Source: Soonwooa buanensis
Lineage (GTDB): Bacteria > Bacteroidota > Bacteroidia > Flavobacteriales > Weeksellaceae
Direction of reading: 5' to 3'
Assembly: GCF_900167905.1 (NCBI RefSeq)
Contig: NZ_FUYZ01000001.1
Coordinates: forward strand, 609,001-673,000
Length of the DNA: 64,000 nt
Shown here: positions 1-9,146 of the stretch, in pieces
Numbering within the stretch: the first letter of the stretch is position 1
Layout: every line of letters starts with the position of its first letter
The notes under the pieces: generated by a model
What the model was told of the DNA's origin: nothing
What the model saw: only the letters and a program-made list of their open reading frames with translations
Databases searched by the model: none
Translations under genes and position numbers: made by a program

Positions 1-69
1 CGACAAAAACATCAAATTAAAGACTATTATCAAACTAAATGGCTTATTTTTAAACACTTTTTGAAGTAA
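1..69 (+). CDS. possible 3' tail of an upstream gene
   Basis: The first reading frame is open from the window edge to a TAA at 67-69 (22 residues, rich in Lys and aromatic residues). The second frame is also open to a TGA at 62-64, so the frame cannot be decided from this sequence. It is probably the end of a gene that starts outside the window. No function can be given. Confidence 0.3.
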   Translation, partial: RQKHQIKDYYQTKWLIFKHFLK

Positions 70-145
70 AGCTTGTTTGGTTGTTGGTTTTAAGTTGATG
101 GTTGATGGTTTTTAGTTTAAAACCTAAAATTTAAAAAAGAAAAAA
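70..145. other. low-complexity spacer before the exonuclease gene
   Basis: A T- and G-rich spacer with short direct repeats of the type GATGGTT and TTGGTT, ending in an A-rich run just before the ATG at 146. No clear TAnnTTTG promoter or ribosome-binding site is visible. Confidence 0.4.
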
Positions 146-700
146 ATGGATTTTGTTGCAATAGATTTCGAAACCGCTACACACGAACGGAATTCCGCTT
201 GTGAAATGGGAATTTGCGTGGTCGAAAACGGAGAAATTGTAACAACTAAAACTTGGTTAATAAAACCGCCTAGCTTCCCCTACTTCCATCCTAGAAATAT
301 CGATGTCCACGGCATCACACCAGACGATGTTGCTGATGCACCCGTTTTTGAAGATATTTGGCACGAGGCTGAAGAACTAATGTATGGCAATTTGATGATT
401 GCGCATAATGCGTCTTTCGATGCTGGTGTACTGAGAAGTTGTCTTGATTATTATGGTTTTTTTAAACCGAAAATCAATTATTTGTGTAGTATTTCTTTAG
501 CGAAAAAATCTTGGAAAAACCTAAAAACTTATGGTTTGCGAAGTCTAGCGGATCATCATCATATAAGCTTTAATCATCACAGAGCTGGCGATGATGCAGA
601 AGTTTGTGCTAAAATTTCGTTGTTAGGTTTTGAGCGTTTGATGCTAACAAGAAATGACGAAATCAACGATTATTTCTTAAAAAACATTAAGCAACTTTAA
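146..700 (+). CDS. DnaQ-like 3'-5' exonuclease (DEDDh family)
   Basis: A 184-residue single-domain nuclease of the RNase T/DnaQ superfamily, expected to remove nucleotides from DNA or RNA 3' ends with two metal ions. Exo I is AIDFETA (Asp and Glu near residues 7-9), Exo II is in the AHNASFD segment near residues 87-93, and the DEDDh signature HHRAGDDAE lies near residues 143-151 with His followed by Asp. The length fits a stand-alone exonuclease rather than PolC or the DinG-type fusions. Its stop codon overlaps the stop of the convergent apaG by a few bases, so neither gene has room for its own terminator here. The substrate cannot be told from the sequence. Confidence 0.88.
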   Translation: MDFVAIDFETATHERNSACEMGICVVENGEIVTTKTWLIKPPSFPYFHPRNIDVHGITPDDVADAPVFEDIWHEAEELMYGNLMIAHNASFDAGVLRSCLDYYGFFKPKINYLCSISLAKKSWKNLKTYGLRSLADHHHISFNHHRAGDDAEVCAKISLLGFERLMLTRNDEINDYFLKNIKQL

Positions 701-1083
701 TTACTCAAAACTTCTGAAACTAAACTAAACTTAGGGATTTCAACCTCAAATTTTTCGTTGGTGTTGACATTTAGGAAAAGATATTGACCTTTCATATTTC
801 CCATCCCTGACAACAAAACCACATTCGAAAAATACTTAAACGTTTGTCCTGCTTCAATAACTGGTTGCAGGCCGATAACACCTTCTCCTTCGACTTTGGA
901 CTGACCATAACCTAAATCATAAATCTGCCATTTTCGACTAAGAAGTTGCACGGTTTCTTGACCTATATTTTCGATAATAATGTAATAACGAAACGTGAAA
1001 CGATTATCCAACGGAAAACTGTTCTTGAAATCGTACTCTGTATGAACCGTAACCTGAATCTGAGAAGTCGTTTTTGAAACCAT
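697..1083 (-). CDS. apaG: ApaG domain protein
   Basis: A 128-residue protein that is a whole ApaG/DUF525 domain, a fibronectin-III-like beta-sandwich. The family hallmarks are visible: a mid-protein RKWQIYD segment, a glycine-rich GEGVIGLQP stretch and SGMGNMKGQY near the C terminus. ApaG has been linked to divalent cation handling in enterobacteria, and related domains occur in F-box proteins, but its biochemical role is not settled. The gene is single, with the convergent exonuclease on its 3' side and the sucB terminator on its 5' side. Start is ATG. Confidence 0.92.
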   Translation of the reverse strand: MVSKTTSQIQVTVHTEYDFKNSFPLDNRFTFRYYIIIENIGQETVQLLSRKWQIYDLGYGQSKVEGEGVIGLQPVIEAGQTFKYFSNVVLLSGMGNMKGQYLFLNVNTNEKFEVEIPKFSLVSEVLSN

Positions 1084-1109
1084 GGCTTAAGTTTATAAAT
1101 GCTATAATA

Positions 1110-1137
1110 CAAAAATCCCGCCGAAATGGGCGGGATT
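1110..1137 (-). terminator. intrinsic terminator of sucAB
   Basis: On the minus strand a 9-bp GC-rich stem (AATCCCGCC paired with GGCGGGATT, loop CATTTC) is followed by a T run. It lies 22 bases after the sucB stop and ends the sucA-sucB transcript before apaG. Confidence 0.9.
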
Positions 1138-1158
1138 CTGTATATCTAAAGTTTGATA

Positions 1159-2391
1159 TTAAAGTTCTAGGGCTTTTCTCTCATCGCCACCCATTAAGAA
1201 TTCTACTGGATTGTCAATTGCTTCTTTAACAGCAACTAGGAATCCTACAGACTCTTTACCATCGATAATACGGTGATCGTAAGACATCGCAACGTACATC
1301 ATTGGACGGATAACTACCTGACCATCAATAGCAACTGGTCTTTGGATAATATTATGCATTCCCAAAATTGCAGATTGAGGTGGGTTGATGATCGGTGTTG
1401 ACATCATCGATCCAAAAGTACCACCATTAGTTACTGTAAACGTACCACCAGTCATTTCGTCAACCGTGATTTTACCATCTCTAACTTTAGTTGCTAAATC
1501 TTTGATATTAGCTTCAACGCTTCTTAAAGTCATATCTTCTGCATTTCTCAAAACTGGCACCATAAGACCTTTTGGCCCAGACACCGCGATAGAAATGTCG
1601 CAGAAATCGTAATTGATTTTATAATCGCCATCGATAGATGCGTTAACATCTGGATACAACTTAAGCGCTCTAGTTACAGCCTTTGTAAAGAAAGACATGA
1701 AACCAAGACCGATACCATGTTTAGCAGCGAATTCTTCTTTGTATTGTTTTCTGATTCTGAAGATTTCTGACATATCAACCTCGTTGAAAGTTGTCAACAT
1801 TGCAGTTTCATTTTTAACAGAAACTAATCTTGCAGCGATTTTTCTTCTTAATACAGATAGTTTAGTTGTTGTTTGTGCTCTGCTTCCGTTAGTTGAAGAT
1901 GCAGAACCCATTGCAGGAACAGCTTTAACAGCATCATCCTTCGTGATTCTACCATCGCGACCAGTACCTTGTACTTGTGCAGGTTCCATTCCTTTTTCGT
2001 CAAGAATTTTCTTAGCAGCAGGAGACGGTGTATTGCTAGCATAAGTTGCAGCAACTGGCGCTTCTTTCTTCGGTTCTTCTTTTTTCTCTTCTACTTTTGG
2101 AGCTTCAGCTTTTGGAACCTCAGCAGCAGGAGCAGCACCTTCCGGTTTTGCAGCACTCATATCGATAAGACAAACCACTTGTCCTACTTGTACCACATCA
2201 CCTTCTTCAGCTTTCAAAGTGATAATACCACTTTCTTCAGCAGGAAGTTCAAGCGTCGCTTTGTCCGAATCTACTTCTGCGATAGGTTGATCTTTCTCAA
2301 CATAATCGCCATCTTTAACTAACCAAGTTGCAATTTCAACTTCTGTGATAGATTCTCCCGGTGAAGGGACTTTCATTTCTAATATTGACAT
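1159..2391 (-). CDS. sucB: dihydrolipoyllysine-residue succinyltransferase, E2 of 2-oxoglutarate dehydrogenase
   Basis: A 410-residue E2 that transfers the succinyl group from lipoate to CoA in the TCA cycle. Domains in order: one lipoyl domain (residues 1-80, with the lipoylated Lys in VDSDKATLE), an Ala/Pro/Glu/Lys-rich flexible linker (about 80-115), a peripheral subunit-binding domain ([12 protein letters not shown] to GRITKDD, about 122-155), and a catalytic acyltransferase domain ending in the active-site motif [10 protein letters not shown] single lipoyl domain and the partner sucA identify it as SucB rather than AceF. It is the second gene of a sucA-sucB operon with a 60-bp gap. Confidence 0.96.
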   Translation of the reverse strand: MSILEMKVPSPGESITEVEIATWLVKDGDYVEKDQPIAEVDSDKATLELPAEESGIITLKAEEGDVVQVGQVVCLIDMSAAKPEGAAPAAEVPKAEAPKVEEKKEEPKKEAPVAATYASNTPSPAAKKILDEKGMEPAQVQGTGRDGRITKDDAVKAVPAMGSASSTNGSRAQTTTKLSVLRRKIAARLVSVKNETAMLTTFNEVDMSEIFRIRKQYKEEFAAKHGIGLGFMSFFTKAVTRALKLYPDVNASIDGDYKINYDFCDISIAVSGPKGLMVPVLRNAEDMTLRSVEANIKDLATKVRDGKITVDEMTGGTFTVTNGGTFGSMMSTPIINPPQSAILGMHNIIQRPVAIDGQVVIRPMMYVAMSYDHRIIDGKESVGFLVAVKEAIDNPVEFLMGGDERKALEL

Positions 2392-2451
2392 AGGAGTAAT
2401 TTTTTTGTTTTAAACAGAGTTAAACTCTGGAAATATCGTTAGTTTTTAATA

Positions 2452-5247
2452 TTAAGCTGTTACTGGTCTATTACTTGGTGCGTCATCACAGTTAAATACT
2501 TTGTTGATAATCGCAGTTTGATTTCTTTCAAACATCTTATGACTACCCGGTGCTGGTGTGCCTGATGCTACTGGCGAAATAACTTGGATACCTGTATCTC
2601 TAAAGTTTCTCAATATATAACTCCAAGCTCCCATATTTTCAGGTTCTTCTTGTGCCCAGATAAGATCTTTTCTATTTTTATATTTTTCAAAAATAGCATC
2701 AATCTTTTCAAAGTTAAGTGGATATAATTGCTCCAATCTTACCAAAGCAACAGACTCGTCGCCACTTTCTTCTTTCTTCGCTAATAAATCGAAATATAAT
2801 TTACCAGTACAAAGAACAAGACGTTCTACTTTGTTAGGATCAGCCGTTGGATCGTCCAAAATCGGTTGGAATTCTCCGTTTGCCATATCTTCTAAACTAG
2901 AAACCACTTTTGGATGTCTTAACAATGATTTTGGTGTAAATACAACCAATGGTTTTCTGAAATTAAATTTCATTTGTCTTCTCAACAAATGGAAATAGTT
3001 AGCTGGCGATGTGATGTCTGCAACAATAATATTGTCGTTAGCACACAATGTCAAGAATCTTTCCATTCTTGCAGAAGAGTGTTCTGCACCTTGCCCTTCT
3101 GATCCATGCGGTAGTAACATTACTAAACCATCTTGGATTTTCCATTTTTCTTCAGCAGCTACTAAATATTGGTCGATGATGATTTGTGCACCATTCATAA
3201 AGTCACCGAACTGTGCTTCCCAAATCGTTAATGTATTAGGAGAAGCCATCGCATAACCATAGTCAAATCCTAGAACTGCGTACTCTGACAAGTGTGAATT
3301 GAAAATATCAAATTGTGCGTCAGAAACATGCTTAAGCGGCGTGTATTCCTCCTCCGTATCTTCAGTTTTAATAACAGCATGACGGTGAGAGAAAGTTCCT
3401 CTTTCTACATCTTCCCCAGAAATTCTGATTCCGAATTGCTCTGTTAAAAGTGTTGCATAAGCCAACAACTCTCCCATTGCCCAATCCAAAGAATCGTTAT
3501 CTACCATTTTGATACGGTTATCAAACAATCTTGTGATTTTGTTCAAGAATTTTTTATCAGCCGGAAGTGTTGAAATTTTAATAGCTAATTCTTTAAGCTT
3601 CGCTAAATCATATTTAGTATCAAAATCTTTAAGAACCGAACCTTTTGGCGCCATTGGGAAATCTACCCAATCTTCAGCCATAAAAGGTGTCATTGCATTA
3701 CGCGTAATTTCTTTAGAAGCATCAAAATTTTCATCTAACAACTTTTTGAAATCTTGCTCCATTGTTTTAAGAACTTCGTCAGAAACAATGTTCTCCTGAA
3801 TCAACTTTTGCTTATAGATTTCTCTTGGATTAGGATGTTTAGAAATGCTTTTATAAAGATTCGGTTGCGTAAATCTTGGTTCGTCACCTTCGTTGTGACC
3901 ATATTTTCTATAACCTAAAAGATCGATGTATACATCTTTTCCAAATCTTGCACGGAAGTCTGCAGCAAAACGAATCGCATGTACAACTGCTTCTACATCG
4001 TCAGCATTAACATGCATCACCGGAGATTGCGTTACTTTTGCAATATCTGTAGAATAGATTGATGATCTCGCGTCTAAATAATTGGTCGTAAATGACACTT
4101 GGTTGTTAACAACGATATGTACTGTACCACCAGTTTTGTATCCGTCCAAAGTCATCATTTGTGCAACTTCGTACACGATACCTTGACCAGCAATCGCACC
4201 ATCACCATGAATGATGATTGGCAATACTTTGTTATAATCTTTGTATTTGTGATCAACTTTTGCACGGCAAATACCTTCTACCAAAGCTGCTACAGTCTCT
4301 AAGTGCGAAGGGTTAGGTGTTAAATTAATAATCACTTCTTCGCCGTTAGCTGTTGTAATAGTTTTAGATGAACCTAAATGGTATTTAACGTCTCCAGAAA
4401 ACACATCTTCTTCGAATTCTTTTCCTTCAAATTCTGAGAAGATTTCTTTGTATGATTTTTGGAAAATGTTAGTCAAAACATTAAGACGACCTCTGTGTGC
4501 CATCCCTAATACAACCTCGTCAACACCAAGTTGAGATGATCTTGTAATTAATTGATCAAGTGCAGGAATCAAAGATTCTCCACCTTCCAATGAAAAACGT
4601 TTTTGACCAACAAATTTTGTATGTAAATAATTTTCAAAAGCAACCGCTTGGTTAAGTTTGAAAAGGATTTCAGTTTTTTCTTCCGCAGATAACTTCGGAT
4701 GATTTTCGTTAACACTAACCCACTCTCTGATAAATTGCTTTTCATCAACATCGTTAATGTGCATGTATTCTACACCGATAGAGTCACAATAGATCTCTTC
4801 TAGATGCTTGATAATCTCAGCCAAAGTCGCCGGACCAGACATCCCAGTTGTTGTTGCAGAATTGAATTTTTTAGAAAGGTCAGCTTGTGACAATTCAAAA
4901 TTTTCAATATCCAAAGTTGGTACAAAGTGTCTTCTTTCTCTAACCGGATTGGTTTTAGTGAAAAGATGTCCACGTGTTCTGTAGGCTTCGATTAGGTTAA
5001 GAACTTTGAATTCTTTACTAATATCTTCCGAAGCTTGACCATTGTTAACACTTTGCTGTGCATATTGTACCACTGGAGACGCGTCAGTATAGCTATCGTC
5101 ATCACCATAATATTCTCTTGCAAAGTCAAAACCTTGGAAAAAAGCTTTCCAAGATGGTTCTAAAGAATCTGGGTATTTCAGGTACTGCTCGTACATGTCG
5201 TCAATCAACTGAGCATGCGCGGCATTTAGAAACGAAAATTTATCCAT
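2452..5247 (-). CDS. sucA: 2-oxoglutarate dehydrogenase E1 component
   Basis: A 931-residue thiamine-diphosphate enzyme that decarboxylates 2-oxoglutarate and succinylates lipoyl-SucB. The N terminus holds the E2-contacting segment (FLNAAHAQLIDDMYEQYL). The ThDP/Mg motif begins at HGDGAIAGQGIVYE, and VVNNQVSFTT follows. The C-terminal transketolase-like pyrimidine domain includes GSEGQGAEHSSARMER. Length is typical for the family. It is the first gene of the operon; the upstream region has a good -33/-7 promoter. No E3 gene lies nearby, so lipoamide dehydrogenase must be encoded elsewhere, as is usual. Confidence 0.97.
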   Translation of the reverse strand: MDKFSFLNAAHAQLIDDMYEQYLKYPDSLEPSWKAFFQGFDFAREYYGDDDSYTDASPVVQYAQQSVNNGQASEDISKEFKVLNLIEAYRTRGHLFTKTNPVRERRHFVPTLDIENFELSQADLSKKFNSATTTGMSGPATLAEIIKHLEEIYCDSIGVEYMHINDVDEKQFIREWVSVNENHPKLSAEEKTEILFKLNQAVAFENYLHTKFVGQKRFSLEGGESLIPALDQLITRSSQLGVDEVVLGMAHRGRLNVLTNIFQKSYKEIFSEFEGKEFEEDVFSGDVKYHLGSSKTITTANGEEVIINLTPNPSHLETVAALVEGICRAKVDHKYKDYNKVLPIIIHGDGAIAGQGIVYEVAQMMTLDGYKTGGTVHIVVNNQVSFTTNYLDARSSIYSTDIAKVTQSPVMHVNADDVEAVVHAIRFAADFRARFGKDVYIDLLGYRKYGHNEGDEPRFTQPNLYKSISKHPNPREIYKQKLIQENIVSDEVLKTMEQDFKKLLDENFDASKEITRNAMTPFMAEDWVDFPMAPKGSVLKDFDTKYDLAKLKELAIKISTLPADKKFLNKITRLFDNRIKMVDNDSLDWAMGELLAYATLLTEQFGIRISGEDVERGTFSHRHAVIKTEDTEEEYTPLKHVSDAQFDIFNSHLSEYAVLGFDYGYAMASPNTLTIWEAQFGDFMNGAQIIIDQYLVAAEEKWKIQDGLVMLLPHGSEGQGAEHSSARMERFLTLCANDNIIVADITSPANYFHLLRRQMKFNFRKPLVVFTPKSLLRHPKVVSSLEDMANGEFQPILDDPTADPNKVERLVLCTGKLYFDLLAKKEESGDESVALVRLEQLYPLNFEKIDAIFEKYKNRKDLIWAQEEPENMGAWSYILRNFRDTGIQVISPVASGTPAPGSHKMFERNQTAIINKVFNCDDAPSNRPVTA

Positions 5248-5290
5248 TATTACAGATTATCTGTTTATAAAAATTATCAAATATTGCCAA

Positions 5291-5324
5291 CAAATTTACT
5301 AAATTTTTATCTATTAAGTGGCAA
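5291..5324 (-). promoter_or_regulatory. promoter of sucAB
   Basis: On the minus strand a TTG -33 element (5322-5324) and a perfect -7 element TAAATTTG (5291-5298) are separated by 23 bases, leaving a leader of about 35 nt before the sucA ATG. TAnnTTTG is the established -7 consensus of the Bacteroidota housekeeping sigma factor. Confidence 0.7.
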
Positions 5325-5375
5325 TCGAATTTGCTTTTTAACAATATGTTAAATATCAGTTTTTCAAGTCTTCAA

Positions 5376-6413
5376 TTATCGATAAACGGGAAGTTGCAAT
5401 TTTAGTTTTACGTCAGATCCAGCATCGGGTTCTTCCAAAAATTGTTCTTGCAAATCGTTATATCGCATGGTATCTTTTTTGGCTTTTTGCATCAGTTGTT
5501 GGACGCTTTTTATCCTACCAGCATAACTTCCTTGATAATAAATAACATAAGTTTTCCCGCCATTAACTGTACGGAATGTATAATTATTGTCTTGAACGCC
5601 TATTCTTTTTGGTAAAGCAACGCCATAATAATACGACACTTCTTTATCCTTAAAATTATTCGGATTGGTGATTAACATTGGACTTCCGAACTCGTCATCT
5701 TTCTTGCCCAAATCTTGTTTAACAAAATTTACGACTTTGTTATGGTTAATCACAATATTCTTGATAAGCGCATCTTTTTTGTTAGATGTACTTACGTTAA
5801 CGCCCAATAACAAAGCACTTTCCTGATTTTCGATCATAATGCTATCGTATTTAATAGACGCAATCAGGTTTTCTTTATCGACTTTATTTCCTAAAATTGC
5901 AGTCAAATGTTTAATACTTTTATCGATTTTATCAACGAAAACACCTTCGGTCATAAGGTTAATCGAACGCTTTAACAAAGGTTGTTTTGGCGTTTGAATT
6001 TTCCAAATAATATCTGTCGATTCTCCTTTACCAACAAATTTAACATCGATTAAATAAGGATAAGATTCGTCCTCCAAAAACAATTGATAGCGCAAGGTTC
6101 GCATCGGGTTCTCGTACCGAACAAACATCTCGCCAAACTGATCTTGTTTCTTTTTGTTAAAGAATTTCATCGATGATCCTTGCCCAGAATAAGGCGTAAA
6201 AAAACTGAATCCCAAGTTTTTATCACTCGTGAAGAAGTCATTCCAATGCGAAAAATTTTGTAAATTGTTAAACTGCGGAAACACCTTGTCAATCGGATAA
6301 CCGACTTTAGATTGTACAGTGTACTCTTTTCGTTCCTCAACAAAAGTCATCGAAACGGCGTAAATCCCGAAAAGTATTATTAAAATTAAAACTCCAAATT
6401 TTATCCAGCGCAT
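5376..6413 (-). CDS. SRPBCC-fold protein with GyrI-like C-terminal domain
   Basis: A 345-residue protein with an N-terminal membrane segment (about residues 5-22). Residues 30-165 read as an SRPBCC/polyketide-cyclase-type ligand-binding domain (VGYPIDKVFPQFNNLQNFSHWN start, repeated aromatic beta strands). The C-terminal half (about 185-335) resembles the GyrI-like/bacterial transcription-activator effector-binding fold (LPKRIGVQ, TYVIYYQGSYAGR). This combination is common in Bacteroidota and has no known function; ligand binding at the envelope is an inference. It stands alone, with its own -7 element. Confidence 0.7.
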   Translation of the reverse strand: MRWIKFGVLILIILFGIYAVSMTFVEERKEYTVQSKVGYPIDKVFPQFNNLQNFSHWNDFFTSDKNLGFSFFTPYSGQGSSMKFFNKKKQDQFGEMFVRYENPMRTLRYQLFLEDESYPYLIDVKFVGKGESTDIIWKIQTPKQPLLKRSINLMTEGVFVDKIDKSIKHLTAILGNKVDKENLIASIKYDSIMIENQESALLLGVNVSTSNKKDALIKNIVINHNKVVNFVKQDLGKKDDEFGSPMLITNPNNFKDKEVSYYYGVALPKRIGVQDNNYTFRTVNGGKTYVIYYQGSYAGRIKSVQQLMQKAKKDTMRYNDLQEQFLEEPDAGSDVKLKLQLPVYR

Positions 6414-6433
6414 ATCTACGAATGATTCAAGTG

Positions 6434-6441
6434 CAAATATA
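6434..6441 (-). promoter_or_regulatory. -7 element upstream of the SRPBCC gene
   Basis: TATATTTG on the minus strand, 21 bases before the ATG at 6413. It is an exact match to TAnnTTTG; no convincing TTG -33 partner is seen. Confidence 0.55.
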
Positions 6442-6521
6442 GCAATTGTATGTGGTCTATATTTCTATGTTTGTAAGTTTCTTTAATCGAACAAATCTAT
6501 TTTTTGATTTAAATAAAAGCA

Positions 6522-8996
6522 TTAAATATCGATGTCGTTATCCTCCGCATATTGTCGCCATTTCTCATAAAGCTTCGGGTTTGCAAGCTCCCCATCCTCC
6601 GAATAATAAGCCAAAAGTCGCTCGGTCGCATAAGGATACACGTCATAATTATTGGCTTTTTCGTAGTATTTAACTGCTTTTTTAGAATCTTGTTTTACAC
6701 CATAACCAAAGTCGTAAAGAATCCCATAATAAATATTTGAGTAAGAATCTTCGTAATCTTTTTTAAGATGCTTTAGCAGGTTTTCATAATCTTCCTTTTC
6801 GTAGTAGATTTTAACAACTTTATCATTATTGCTGTACAATTTTTTACTAGCTTCCTTGTAATATTCCAAAGCTTTGTCATAATCTTGATCAACATGCTCC
6901 GCATAAAAATACAAATCTCCGAGATTGCTCATCGCCATTCCTTCGCCTAATGCTGCGGCTTTTTCATACATCTCAAACATTTTCGAAACATCAAAATCAT
7001 AACCAATTTCACTTTGATAAAAATAACCAAGATTGTTAAACGCGACAGCATTATTGCTTTCAGCAGCTTTTTCCGTCCACATTACTGCCTCTTTTGGTCG
7101 GTAATAATTGGCGTCTTTATCACTTAACAACAACCCCAATTCTATCATCGAATCTATGTCACCCAATTTTGAAGTATGCGTGTAAAGTCGTATAGCGTCG
7201 TCAAACTGAGCATTTTTTGCATAATTAATAGCCAACTTAAAAATGGTCTGTAAATCAAATTTTAATTCATAATCTTCACCAGAATTTTTGCTCCAATTTT
7301 CAAAAAACTGATTCCAGAAATTAAGATCTTCTCCACGCAAATTGTAACGCTGCTCGTTAATTTCACCAAATTTTTCTTCGGAAATCAACTGCATTTCTTG
7401 ATTTTCTAAAACACGAAAAACTTGATTATTATTAAACAAGACAAAATTTTCGCCCAAATCACTATCTCCATTTAAACTAAAAAATGGCGTACAAACGAAA
7501 TCATATTTATCGCTCAAAGTTCGTTTTTCAACATCAAAAAACTGATTATAATTTTGTGATTTAATTCTTAAAAATTTAGCATTCAAAACTTCGAAAGTAT
7601 TGTAGTCAGAATGTGGTTCAATCCAAAATTGATGTTCCAAAGCATGATACAATCCTTTCCCAGAACTCATTTTAATTCCCCAAGTTTCTTTAAAAGCATA
7701 TTTAAAATCATCAAGAAATATTTCCTCAATTTCTTCATTTTCTAAAACATAAACATGTTGAACGCCATCAAAAAGTCGCCATTTTTTATCTTTTTTAAAA
7801 GCAAAAGATTGATAATCGTCTAACACAATGACTTTATCGATTTCAGTTTCTAAAATTTCTCCTTTAGAATTGATGATAGAAAACTTAGTCTGGAATTTAT
7901 TTGGTTTTATTTGATAATAATTTTCTCCGATTTTAGAAATTGATTCTTCAACATATTCACCAACAAAAAAGCCTTTTTTAGTATAGAATTTTCTCTTCTG
8001 AGTTCCTTGTTCTTTTGTAAAAAACAAATCTGACCAATAATCAATATCAAAAATGTTAGAACCCGAAACATTCAAAAGTTGCTGATTTTCAATATCAAAA
8101 ACATGCCACACTCCATTTTTAGAAACATTAAAATAAGCATAATTCAAAATCTCCAATTCATCGTATTCACAAGGCAAAATCAATTGATTCGTATTACAAT
8201 TAATAATCCCGATTTTGTTATTCATGTGGACTTCCGCCACCGAAATTTTATCAAAAGAATTAACATCGAAAGCGTCTTCGTAAATCGTCGGAACTAAAAC
8301 TTTTCCATCCATTGCGATGTAACCAAAAAACCCATCCTTTCTAACCAAAGCAATATTCGTCTCACTCCAATCGTAGATTTCGTCATAGATTGGAGCGATG
8401 ATTTTAATTCCTTTACTTGTTTCTAAACCAAATTTCCCATCAACTTCATAAACATTAATGTTGTTTTTTAAAAACAAATCGTACTCAAAATAGCCCAATC
8501 CATAGTTAATCCAGTCGGTTTCCATAATTTCTTGAAACGACTTGTAACCTGTCATGAAGAACTGTGGATTTAGGAAATTAAGGTCTTGATGCTCAATCGC
8601 TGTTTCAAAATTTTTCCATTTGTTATCGATTTCCAAAACCCAGTCTTTGGCCTGTTCTTTCGGAGATTTTTCATTCATCGTGAAGACGTCGCTGCCATCA
8701 ATCAGAAATGTATCAAACGGCAAATCCTCCAAAAACTGGAACATTTGGTTGACAGGCTCGTAATAAAACTTCCTGTAATGCCATTGGTAAGTGTCCGCGA
8801 TTAGGTTAAAAAAACTTCGCAAACGACTGATGCCTTCTTGTTTATCCGCAAACAATTGCTTGCCTTTTGCGCGCAAATTCCCAGAAACAAGCGGAACCAA
8901 CAGCAACGGAATTTCGTAATTCCACTCCCCGAGATAGTTAGGAAAAGTTTCTTTGCTTTTACTGTCGAGATTGTATAAATAAATGCGATGTGCCAA
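6522..8996 (-). CDS. WG-repeat and Sel1-like repeat protein
   Basis: An 824-residue soluble protein with no signal peptide. The middle part (about residues 165-480) contains WG-type beta repeats with phrases such as KFGLETSKGIKIIAPIYDE and GFFGYIAMDGKVLVPTIYEDA. The C-terminal part (about 600-810) holds Sel1-like/TPR alpha repeats (AVAFNNLGYFYQSEIGYDFD, AMSNLGDLYFYAEHVDQDYD, GILYDFGYGVKQDSKKAVKYY). Both repeat classes mediate protein-protein contacts; the client is unknown. The N-terminal 160 residues match nothing I recognise. The start is TTG at 8996; no ATG occurs until well inside the protein, so TTG is the best choice but not certain. Confidence 0.8.
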   Translation of the reverse strand: MAHRIYLYNLDSKSKETFPNYLGEWNYEIPLLLVPLVSGNLRAKGKQLFADKQEGISRLRSFFNLIADTYQWHYRKFYYEPVNQMFQFLEDLPFDTFLIDGSDVFTMNEKSPKEQAKDWVLEIDNKWKNFETAIEHQDLNFLNPQFFMTGYKSFQEIMETDWINYGLGYFEYDLFLKNNINVYEVDGKFGLETSKGIKIIAPIYDEIYDWSETNIALVRKDGFFGYIAMDGKVLVPTIYEDAFDVNSFDKISVAEVHMNNKIGIINCNTNQLILPCEYDELEILNYAYFNVSKNGVWHVFDIENQQLLNVSGSNIFDIDYWSDLFFTKEQGTQKRKFYTKKGFFVGEYVEESISKIGENYYQIKPNKFQTKFSIINSKGEILETEIDKVIVLDDYQSFAFKKDKKWRLFDGVQHVYVLENEEIEEIFLDDFKYAFKETWGIKMSSGKGLYHALEHQFWIEPHSDYNTFEVLNAKFLRIKSQNYNQFFDVEKRTLSDKYDFVCTPFFSLNGDSDLGENFVLFNNNQVFRVLENQEMQLISEEKFGEINEQRYNLRGEDLNFWNQFFENWSKNSGEDYELKFDLQTIFKLAINYAKNAQFDDAIRLYTHTSKLGDIDSMIELGLLLSDKDANYYRPKEAVMWTEKAAESNNAVAFNNLGYFYQSEIGYDFDVSKMFEMYEKAAALGEGMAMSNLGDLYFYAEHVDQDYDKALEYYKEASKKLYSNNDKVVKIYYEKEDYENLLKHLKKDYEDSYSNIYYGILYDFGYGVKQDSKKAVKYYEKANNYDVYPYATERLLAYYSEDGELANPKLYEKWRQYAEDNDIDI

Positions 8997-9090
8997 TGTC
9001 TAAATTTTAAGTTTTAAAAATAAGAATTCCTTTTTCAAAAAAGCTAAGAACTGTTTAACAATCGATGTTAAAGAAATTTTAAATTTCATA

Positions 9091-9126
9091 AAAAACAAAA
9101 ATCCGCCTTCGAAAAGACGGATTTTG
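9091..9126 (-). terminator. intrinsic terminator of purL
   Basis: The minus strand carries a stem with AAAATCCG paired with CGGATTTT, a short AT-rich/GA loop and a T-rich tail. It begins about 20 bases after the purL stop. Confidence 0.85.
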
Positions 9127-9146
9127 ATATCATTTAAAAACTGATT

